Shown: in pieces, positions 8,182 through 13,675 of the stretch
Layout of the letters: each line of letters begins with the position of its first letter
Position numbering within the stretch: the stretch's first letter is position 1
From: Bacteroidota bacterium
Lineage (GTDB): Bacteria > Bacteroidota > Bacteroidia > Flavobacteriales > Flavobacteriaceae
Direction of reading: 5' to 3'
Length of the DNA: 13,675 nucleotides
NCBI GenBank assembly: GCA_004356305.1
Contig: SMXJ01000108.1
Coordinates: forward strand, 1-13,675
The notes under the pieces: generated by a model
What the model was told of the DNA's origin: nothing
The model's input: only the letters and a program-made list of their open reading frames with translations
Database searches by the model: none
Translations under genes and position numbers: made by a program

Positions 8182-9289
8182 TCACTCGTTTCACCCGTTG
8201 TGATATGGCGGTCAATAGTTCGTATGAAATACTGCCCATGGCTTCTGCTAATTCCACTGCCGTTTGATTTTCTCCAAGAATTATGACCTCGTCGCCTTCT
8301 TTGCAATCAACACCTGTAACATTCACCATCAACATATCCATACACACATTGCCAATGATAGGTATTTTTTTTCCATGAATGAGTACGCTCCCTATTTCAT
8401 TGCCCAATTGACGTGAAATACCATCGGCATGACCCAAGGGGATCGTGGCGGTTTTTTCATGTCCTTTCGCGCGATAGGCTCGGTTGTAACCCACGGTCTC
8501 ACCGGGCTCTATTTCGTGAATTTGTGAGATAACCGATTTTAAAGTAGCTACAGGCTTCAGATGTTTATCCTCTACTTCGGAATTTCCATATCCATATAAA
8601 CCGATTCCAGTGCGGACCATATCAAAATTTGCCTCAGGATAATTGATGATAGCAGAGGTATTGCTTTGATGTAACAAAGGAGAATACCCCAGTTTTTGGA
8701 TCACTTCTTCGGAAATACGTCTGAATTGATTTATCTGCTGAAGTGTAAATTCACGTTCCTGAATATCTTCACTCGCCGCCAAATGTGAGAAGAGAGATAC
8801 TGCTTTAACCGTTTTTGTTCGGACTAAATTTTCCACGATCCAATCTATATCCGTATCCAAAAACCCAAGTCGGTTAAGACCTGTATTGAATTTTATGTGT
8901 ACAGGATAGTTCTCTTGCGCTTTTTCTTCCGCAGCACTCACAAAGGCCTTAAAAATTCGGTTGCTATAAAGAGTGGGCTCCAGACATCGGTCGATGAGGA
9001 TCTCAAAATTATCAGGTTGTGGATGCAGCACCAAAACAGGAGTTTCAATCCCTGCGTCACGTAACGCTACACCTTCATTTACATAGGCGACAGCGAAATA
9101 ATCAACACCCAACCGGGCTAATTCTTCAGCTGCCTGAACAGCATCACTACCATAGCCAAAGGCTTTCACTATGGCCATAACTTTGGTCCCGGGATTCAGT
9201 TTAGAAGTAAGGTATCGATAATTATGAGCCAAGGCGTTTAGGTCGATTTCAAGAACTGTTTCCTTTGTGTTGCTACCTCCTGAAGTCAT
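8159..9289 (-). CDS. alr: Alanine racemase
   Basis: This PLP-dependent enzyme interconverts L- and D-alanine for peptidoglycan precursors in the cytosol. The length of 376 residues is normal. The PLP lysine is Lys42 in VMAIVKAFGYGSD, where flavobacterial enzymes have this variant of the usual VKANAYGHG. The second catalytic base is Tyr268 in TVGYNRAY. FNTGLNRLGF, GIGLYGYG and GNVCMDMLMV are further family signatures. The ATG shares its A with the last base of the tdk stop (TAATG), so translation is coupled. The C-terminus is odd. After the conserved QRVKRV, the last residues ICRKTPC do not resemble the usual short aromatic/acidic end, and they are encoded in DNA that in another frame is the mscL tail. 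All catalytic residues are intact, so I expect the enzyme to be active. Confidence 0.95.
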   Translation of the reverse strand: MTSGGSNTKETVLEIDLNALAHNYRYLTSKLNPGTKVMAIVKAFGYGSDAVQAAEELARLGVDYFAVAYVNEGVALRDAGIETPVLVLHPQPDNFEILIDRCLEPTLYSNRIFKAFVSAAEEKAQENYPVHIKFNTGLNRLGFLDTDIDWIVENLVRTKTVKAVSLFSHLAASEDIQEREFTLQQINQFRRISEEVIQKLGYSPLLHQSNTSAIINYPEANFDMVRTGIGLYGYGNSEVEDKHLKPVATLKSVISQIHEIEPGETVGYNRAYRAKGHEKTATIPLGHADGISRQLGNEIGSVLIHGKKIPIIGNVCMDMLMVNVTGVDCKEGDEVIILGENQTAVELAEAMGSISYELLTAISQRVKRVICRKTPC

Positions 9290-9930
9290 TATTGCGTTTG
9301 ATTTTTGGAAGGGATTTGCTCCGGATCTTTTACCTCCATGGTTCGCACCTTTTCCCGAAGGAGGGCCTTATAAAATGCAGCACGACTAAGCGGTTCGTAA
9401 TCTTCGGTTTCACCCAAAAGCACCAAATCATCACTTTCTGATATCCTGTAACTATAATTAGCCAGATTTCCGGTACGGGTACAAACCGCATGTACCTTGG
9501 TCACATATTCTGCCGTTGCCATCAATGCGGGCATAGGGCCAAAAGGGTTTCCTTTGAAGTCCATGTCGAGTCCGGCAACTATCACACGCATCCCCTGGTT
9601 TGCAAGGTCATTGCAGACTTTTACGATCTCATCGTCAAAAAATTGAGCTTCGTCAATTCCAATCACGTCACAGCCATCTGCCAATTTTGGGATATCAGCA
9701 GCTGCCGGGACAGATGTAGAGCGAATTTCGTTACTATCGTGAGAAATAACTTTATCATTGTCATAACGATTATCAACAGAAGGCTTGAAGATCTCCACTT
9801 TTTGACGCGCAAATTTAGCACGCTTTAATCGTCGGATAAGTTCTTCCGTTTTCCCTGAAAACATCGAGCCGCAGATCACTTCGATCCACCCAAACTGCTC
9901 TTTTTGATTTACTGTATTTTCGAGAAACAT
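9289..9930 (-). CDS. tdk: Thymidine kinase (TK1 type)
   Basis: This enzyme phosphorylates thymidine with ATP in the salvage route to dTMP. The length is 213 residues. The P-loop GSMFSGKT is at 21-28, and the catalytic Glu94 sits in IGIDEAQFF. The lasso region follows (AVCTRTGN, then SRAAFYK). In classic TK1 enzymes this region holds two cysteine pairs that bind structural zinc. Here only Cys150 remains, with Arg/Thr and Ser/Ala/Phe at the other places. The start is the ATG before LENTVNQKEQFGWIEVICG, a N-terminus that I recall as typical of flavobacterial homologues. It is the first gene of the tdk-alr unit and overlaps alr by one base. It is divergent from the 258-residue protein gene. Confidence 0.96.
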   Translation of the reverse strand: MFLENTVNQKEQFGWIEVICGSMFSGKTEELIRRLKRAKFARQKVEIFKPSVDNRYDNDKVISHDSNEIRSTSVPAAADIPKLADGCDVIGIDEAQFFDDEIVKVCNDLANQGMRVIVAGLDMDFKGNPFGPMPALMATAEYVTKVHAVCTRTGNLANYSYRISESDDLVLLGETEDYEPLSRAAFYKALLREKVRTMEVKDPEQIPSKNQTQ

Positions 9931-9958
9931 AACTTACTTTTAGAATAAAATGCAATTC

Positions 9959-9990
9959 TTTGACGTTTACATAAAGGATGCGTAAATTTA
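9959..9990 (+). promoter_or_regulatory. Candidate Bacteroidota-type promoter for the 10033 gene
   Basis: TTTG at 9959-9962, then a 20-bp spacer, then TAAATTTA at 9983-9990. This matches the TTTG-N19-21-TAnnTTTG pattern with one mismatch in the last base. It would give a leader of ~35 nt before the ATG at 10033. The -7 word is a palindrome, but on the minus strand no TTG lies at the right distance, so it supports rightward transcription only. Confidence 0.5.
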
Positions 9991-10032
9991 ACAAAACAAA
10001 AAATGAAGATGGCATTTTAATTTTAAAAAGTT

Positions 10033-10809
10033 ATGAAAAAGCAATTGCAGTCTCGAATTAAAAGTCTTGCACAGCAAATACTTTCGGAGAATGACAGCAG
10101 CGATACCCCGAAAATGAAGGAAACAGCTCGTAAATTGTACGAACTATTGGCGGTACTTGAATATTTGGAAGTTCAGCTATTGGGAAATGACGAGAATATG
10201 CCTGAAAAAGAGTCATTGGACTCCAAAACTTACCGGGAGAATAATTGGTTCAAGGAACCCGAACCGGTTCCACAACCGGAGGACCAGGAAGAGTTGATCG
10301 AACCGGTGATGGAGAAAATAAAGGATCTCGTCGCACAAATGCCGGAAGAGTCTCAAAAAGTAGATGCGCTATTGGAAGAAGTACTTCCTAAGAAGACATA
10401 TCACAAAAACGAGTTGGAACAATTTGCTTCCGACTTTCGGGAAATGCCTGTTTTTGAACGAAAAGACGATGTGGCAACAAAGGTAAAAACAGATGCTTTA
10501 ATAAAAACCGGATCTGAAGAAAACGAGAGTCCTACCAATAATGATGTGGATAGACCCAAATCTCTTAATGAGACACTGGCGAATGGTCTGAATATTGGCC
10601 TCAACGACCGTTTGGCATTCATTAAGCATCTTTTTGAAGGTAAGACGGAGGATTACACACGGATACTTTCACAAATTAATACCTATAACACATTTGAGGA
10701 AGCTGAATCTTTTATCAAAGGAAAGGTAAAACCCGACTATAATAATTGGTTGGACAAAGAGGAATACTCCAAACGGTTTATGAAAATTATTGAAAAGAAT
10801 TTTAGTTAA
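10033..10809 (+). CDS. Conserved Bacteroidota protein of unknown function next to rsmI
   Basis: The protein has 258 residues, no signal peptide and no membrane segment, so it should be cytosolic. The N-terminus (~1-60) is basic then helical (SRIKSLAQQILSENDS, ETARKLYELLAVLEYLE). Residues ~60-165 are highly acidic and charged, rich in Glu, Pro and Lys, and probably a flexible or coiled-coil linker. The C-terminal ~75 residues look like a compact helical domain (GLNIGLNDRLAFIKHLF, YTRILSQINTYNTFEEAESF, KPDYNNW, YSKRFMKIIEKNF), which is the part I recall as conserved in Bacteroidota next to rsmI and tdk. I do not know a function. It lies 105 bp upstream of rsmI on the same strand and is probably co-transcribed. 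The location beside an rRNA methyltransferase gene does not by itself show a ribosomal role. Confidence 0.85.
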   Translation: MKKQLQSRIKSLAQQILSENDSSDTPKMKETARKLYELLAVLEYLEVQLLGNDENMPEKESLDSKTYRENNWFKEPEPVPQPEDQEELIEPVMEKIKDLVAQMPEESQKVDALLEEVLPKKTYHKNELEQFASDFREMPVFERKDDVATKVKTDALIKTGSEENESPTNNDVDRPKSLNETLANGLNIGLNDRLAFIKHLFEGKTEDYTRILSQINTYNTFEEAESFIKGKVKPDYNNWLDKEEYSKRFMKIIEKNFS

Positions 10810-10827
10810 TTTCGTCCGCCAGCCAAA

Positions 10828-10911
10828 ATGAGACCCCCTGCGATTATTTACACCGATGAGACGGTGCCCGTATGTTTTGGCCATTATGGAAGAGAGGAGG
10901 TTGTATACTGA
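10828..10911 (+). CDS. Possible 27-residue small ORF before rsmI
   Basis: ATG at 10828 preceded by an A-rich stretch (CCAAAATG) opens 27 codons (MRPPAIIYTDETVPVCFGHY, then GREEVVY) and stops 3 bp before the rsmI ATG. It is in the same frame as the upstream 258-residue protein, separated from its TAA (10807-10809) by six sense codons. It could be a translated small peptide that couples to rsmI, or chance. I recognise no family. Confidence 0.2.
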   Translation: MRPPAIIYTDETVPVCFGHYGREEVVY

Positions 10912-10914
10912 ATT

Positions 10915-11586
10915 ATGGGAAAACTCTATCTCGTACCTACACCTATTGGAAACCTCAAAGATATCACCCTGAGGGCCATCGAAGTATTAAAAGAGGCAGA
11001 TTTGATCTTGGCCGAGGATACCCGTACAAGTGGAAAGCTCTTAAAGCATTTCGACATCACAACACCCATGAATTCACATCATATGCACAACGAACATAAA
11101 ACAATCGATGGTGTTGTTCGAAGCATTAAAGCAGGCTCAACTGTTGCGTTGATAAGCGATGCCGGTACTCCGGCCATCAGCGACCCTGGATTTCTACTCA
11201 CACGTGCTTGTGTTGAGGCCGGGATAGAGGTTGACTGTTTGCCGGGAGCCACCGCTTTTGTTCCGGCCTTAGTGAACAGTGGATTGCCCAATGATAAATT
11301 TGTTTTTGAAGGCTTTCTACCCGTGAAAAAAGGCCGCCAAACCCGATTGAAATTACTCACGGAAGAAACCCGAACCATGATCTTCTATGAATCTCCGTAT
11401 AAACTCCTTAAAACATTGAACCAATTTGTGGATTGTTTCGGAAAAGAACGGAGGATCTCGGTGTCCCGGGAATTGAGCAAGTTACATGAGGAAACTATAA
11501 GAGGAACGGTGGTTGAGGTACTCAAACATTTTGAGGCTAAACCACCTAAAGGAGAGTTGGTCATAGTGGTAGAAGGGAAAGGATGA
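10915..11586 (+). CDS. rsmI: 16S rRNA (cytidine(1402)-2'-O)-methyltransferase
   Basis: This enzyme uses SAM to methylate the 2'-O of C1402 in the decoding centre of the 30S subunit. The length is 223 residues, shorter than the ~286 of the E. coli protein. The tetrapyrrole-methylase fold is complete, but the C-terminal extension is missing, which I recall as usual in Bacteroidota. The signatures are LYLVPTPIGNLKDITLRAIEVL at 4-25, ILAEDTRTSGKLLKHF at ~32-47, ALISDAGTPAISDPGF at ~78-93, CLPGATAFVPALVNSGLP at ~108-125, and FYESPYKL with RELSKLHEE further on. The start is the ATG directly before the first beta strand. It probably forms one rightward transcript with the 10033 gene. It converges on the CMD-type gene, with a 193-bp gap in which I see no clear terminator. 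Confidence 0.96.
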   Translation: MGKLYLVPTPIGNLKDITLRAIEVLKEADLILAEDTRTSGKLLKHFDITTPMNSHHMHNEHKTIDGVVRSIKAGSTVALISDAGTPAISDPGFLLTRACVEAGIEVDCLPGATAFVPALVNSGLPNDKFVFEGFLPVKKGRQTRLKLLTEETRTMIFYESPYKLLKTLNQFVDCFGKERRISVSRELSKLHEETIRGTVVEVLKHFEAKPPKGELVIVVEGKG

Positions 11587-11779
11587 AACAACTCCTCACA
11601 GAAGTACAAAACCGCGAAATTTGAATTGAACATCTACAATTAAGCTCATGTTCTATCGTTGCGGCGATTAATTGATCTCACGAATAAATAATCTTTAAAA
11701 AACAGCAAGGTTTATCATATTTCTAAGAGCTAACCTGGATAGAAAGACAGGCAATGTGTTCTAATATCTCATATCTTTT

Positions 11780-12370
11780 TTAACCGTGTTTTCCTTTACT
11801 CCAACCATGTTTTCCCAAATATTGCTGTCCACTTTCCACTGCGCCATCCTCGATAGAAGTTCCCATCGAATCGTTCCAGCGGTTGAGATAACCAAACAGG
11901 GCGATCACCCCCAGCATTTCTACTATTTCCCCTTCATCCCAATGCGCATACAATCGTTGTTTGATTTCTTCATCAACACCATTCGGGACCTGAGAAGCCA
12001 ATAATGAGAAATCCAGCGCAGCACGTTCAGCTTCACTAAATGAAGGGTGAGTTCTATATTCCCAAATGTTATCCAGTTGCTCCTGTTCGGCTCCATATCG
12101 CTCTGCGGCACGAATGGCGTGGGCCTGGCAATAACGGCAACCCGAGGAGTTACTGCTTACCCATGCGATCATTCTTTTTAAAGCTGAAGTCACCCGGCCT
12201 TCATTAGCCATCACTGCCTTGTTGAGGTTGATAAAAGCCTTGCTTATAGCGGGCCTGCGCTGCATGGTCAATACGCTATTGGGGCAAAAACCCAGGGTTT
12301 CATTAAAGAATTTGGCGAGTTCCCGTGTTTCTGAATCGTGTTCGGCAGAGAGCGGAGTTACTAAGGGCAT
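11780..12370 (-). CDS. Carboxymuconolactone decarboxylase/AhpD-like peroxidase-related protein
   Basis: A cytosolic all-helical protein of 196 residues in the AhpD/CMD superfamily, of the ~190-residue peroxidase-related subgroup. The redox motif is CRYCQAHAI with Cys78 and Cys81. A histidine lies at +3 (His84) rather than the +4 of the AhpD CxxCxxxH motif. I recall CRYCQAH in this subgroup, so it may be normal there. Other typical stretches are LGFCPNS with Cys29, AISKAFINLNKAV, FSEAERAALDFSLLAS and IVEMLGVIALFGYLNRWND. The substrate is not known; a thiol-peroxidase-like role is inferred from the fold. The C-terminus repeats GKHG twice (GKHGWSKGKHG), reflecting a short direct repeat in the DNA. 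A candidate promoter lies at 12400-12432. Confidence 0.88.
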   Translation of the reverse strand: MPLVTPLSAEHDSETRELAKFFNETLGFCPNSVLTMQRRPAISKAFINLNKAVMANEGRVTSALKRMIAWVSSNSSGCRYCQAHAIRAAERYGAEQEQLDNIWEYRTHPSFSEAERAALDFSLLASQVPNGVDEEIKQRLYAHWDEGEIVEMLGVIALFGYLNRWNDSMGTSIEDGAVESGQQYLGKHGWSKGKHG

Positions 12371-12399
12371 ATGTTTGGTCTTAAAAACTTATCTGAATT

Positions 12400-12432
12400 C
12401 GAAAGTACGATTTAGAGAAAGGATTAACCAAA
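12400..12432 (-). promoter_or_regulatory. Candidate promoter for the CMD/AhpD-like gene
   Basis: On the minus strand TTTG (complement at 12429-12432) is followed after 21 bp by TACTTTCG (complement at 12400-12407), which has one mismatch to TAnnTTTG. It would give a leader of ~20-25 nt before the ATG at 12370, usual for Bacteroidota. Confidence 0.45.
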
Positions 12433-12558
12433 TTTCAGCCGTCTAATTCTAAACACAATTTAAATATTATCTTTACATTTACATACTTTCTTCCCTATCA
12501 AACAAAGTAGCAAATGTCAAGTACCAAATCCTGAATTTGACCATCATCGAATAGCACT

Positions 12559-12579
12559 TTTGGAATTTGGAATTTGTGA
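12559..12579 (+). repeat. Short TTTGGAA tandem repeat before recJ
   Basis: Two adjacent copies of TTTGGAA (12559-12565, 12566-12572) are followed after one A by the degenerate copy TTTGTGA (12573-12579), ending 11 bp before the recJ ATG. AATTTGG words also occur as the inverse (CCAAATCC) at about 12524-12531. It may be a fragment of a dispersed intergenic repeat or a chance low-complexity tract. Confidence 0.4.
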
Positions 12580-12590
12580 ATTATACAGTT

Positions 12591-13675
12591 ATGCGTTGGA
12601 CCTTAAAGCCAAAACCTTCCGAAGAAAATAGTAGTAAACTGGCAAAAGAACTGGGAGTTGATGTACTCATCGCCTCCCTATTGCTACAAAGGGGAATAGA
12701 AACCTATGAAGCCGCCAGGAATTTCTTCCGTCCCAGTTTGTCTGATCTGCACGACCCTTTTTTAATGAAGGATATGGATAAGGCCGTAGCACGGGTTGAG
12801 CAGGCTATTGCCAAGGATGAAAATATATTGGTCTATGGAGACTATGATGTAGACGGCACTACCAGTGTTGCGCTGTTATCATCCTATTTGATATCCTATT
12901 ACCCAAACGTGGCGACTTATATCCCTGATCGTTATGACGAAGGCTATGGAATATCCTACAAGGGAATTGATTTTGCGGAAGACAATGGCTTCAGCTTAAT
13001 TGTAGCCTTGGATTGTGGCATAAAGGCTATTGAAAAAGTAGCATACGCTTCCGAAAAGAACATTGATTTTATTATTTGCGATCATCATAGGCCGGGGCCG
13101 GAACTTCCCAAAGCGATCGCTGTTTTAGACCCTAAAAGAGAAGATTGTGAGTATCCATTTAAAGAATTATGTGGTTGTGGAGTCGGATTTAAACTGATAC
13201 AGGCATTGGGGGTTAAGAAAGGAGAAACCATAGATGACATGATCTTGTATCTCGATCTGGTCGCAACGGCTATTGGTGCCGACATTGTGCCTATCACCGG
13301 GGAGAACAGAATTTTAGCCTATTACGGACTGAAAGTGCTCAATTCGAATCCGCGTACAGGCTTTAAGGCCATAATCAAACAAATAAAAAAACAAACCCTC
13401 ACCATTACCGACGTTGTATTTATCATAGCTCCTCGTATTAACGCCGCGGGGAGAATGAAACATGGAAACCATGCGGTGACTTTATTGACCGAAACCAATA
13501 TGAATAAAGCCATCGTATGGGCTTCGGAAATAGAACAATTCAATACCGATCGCCGGGATGCTGACAAACGCATAACCCGGGAAGCGTTGATTCAAATTTC
13601 AGAAAAGAAGGAGGAGGACAGAATGACGACCGTGGTGTATGATGAAACCTGGCATAAGGGAGTGATCGGGATCGT
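12591..13675 (+). CDS. recJ: Single-stranded-DNA-specific exonuclease RecJ (partial, 3' end outside window)
   Basis: This 5'-3' exonuclease acts on single-stranded DNA in recombination and mismatch or base-excision repair. The window holds the first 361 codons and two bases of the next; a full protein is ~560-580 residues. The DHH-phosphoesterase motifs are present: DYDVDGTTS at 84-92, Asp141 in ALDCG, CDHH at 163-166, and Asp222 in DLVATAIGADIVP. RINAAGRM at 282-289 belongs to the region before the DHHA1 domain. The start MRWTLKPKP is a typical Bacteroidota RecJ N-terminus. There is no stop inside the window. The 220-bp gap upstream holds several near-consensus -7 words (for example TACATTTA near 12475) but no paired TTG. 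Confidence 0.95.
   Translation, partial: MRWTLKPKPSEENSSKLAKELGVDVLIASLLLQRGIETYEAARNFFRPSLSDLHDPFLMKDMDKAVARVEQAIAKDENILVYGDYDVDGTTSVALLSSYLISYYPNVATYIPDRYDEGYGISYKGIDFAEDNGFSLIVALDCGIKAIEKVAYASEKNIDFIICDHHRPGPELPKAIAVLDPKREDCEYPFKELCGCGVGFKLIQALGVKKGETIDDMILYLDLVATAIGADIVPITGENRILAYYGLKVLNSNPRTGFKAIIKQIKKQTLTITDVVFIIAPRINAAGRMKHGNHAVTLLTETNMNKAIVWASEIEQFNTDRRDADKRITREALIQISEKKEEDRMTTVVYDETWHKGVIGI

Noticed and set aside
9815..10015. A minus-strand ORF overlapping the tdk start
   Set aside because: It lies in another frame over the tdk N-terminus and promoter region and has no motif.
11587..11779. Terminator or small gene in the convergent gap between rsmI and the CMD-like gene
   Set aside because: No stem of convincing length with a U-tract and no ORF with a plausible product was seen.
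1..13675. Mobile elements, CRISPR, prophage, toxin-antitoxin or defence genes
   Set aside because: All substantial ORFs are explained by housekeeping or envelope genes. No transposase, integrase, spaced repeats or paired small ORFs were found.

Overview
The window looks like chromosomal DNA of a member of the Bacteroidota, most likely a marine or aquatic Flavobacteriaceae. The reasons are: AT-rich gaps without Shine-Dalgarno sequences; candidate promoters of the Bacteroidota type (TTTG, about 20 bp, TAnnTTTG); a secreted protein with a type IX secretion (T9SS) C-terminal sorting domain; lipoproteins with Bacteroidota-style lipoboxes; and the gene neighbourhood tdk-alr-(mscL)-asd with rsmI transcribed divergently, an order I recall as common in flavobacteria. 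The species assignment is inference.

Layout. At 202-882 (+) is a monofunctional peptidoglycan transglycosylase (mtgA). A leftward block follows: a prolyl oligopeptidase lipoprotein (925-3087), a small DoxX-like membrane protein (3165-3542), a strong terminator (3585-3618), and a two-gene unit made of a diheme cytochrome c lipoprotein (5285-6670) followed by a T9SS-secreted seven-repeat FG-GAP/ASPIC protein (3657-5258). A second leftward block reads thymidine kinase (tdk), alanine racemase (alr), a remnant of mscL, a terminator, then asd with its own candidate promoter. Divergent from tdk are a conserved Bacteroidota protein of unknown function (10033-10809) and rsmI (10915-11586). The right end has a leftward AhpD/CMD-type protein (11780-12370) and the first 361 codons of recJ (12591 to the window edge).

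How the genes relate. mtgA (glycan polymerisation), alr (D-Ala supply) and asd (aspartate semialdehyde for lysine/DAP, threonine and methionine) all feed cell-wall or amino-acid synthesis. tdk, rsmI and recJ are nucleic-acid housekeeping genes. The cytochrome/FG-GAP pair and the oligopeptidase act in the envelope or outside the cell.

Most of the window is ordinary core genome. I see no phage, insertion sequence, CRISPR array, toxin-antitoxin or defence island, and no tRNA or rRNA. The most notable signal is between alr and asd. The last ~29 codons of a large-conductance mechanosensitive channel gene (mscL) survive with no gene body, and alr runs out of frame into them, so the end of alanine racemase appears to be encoded by mscL-derived DNA. 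This looks like a deletion scar. The cytochrome lipoprotein plus seven-repeat secreted protein operon is the best candidate for an under-described functional unit.
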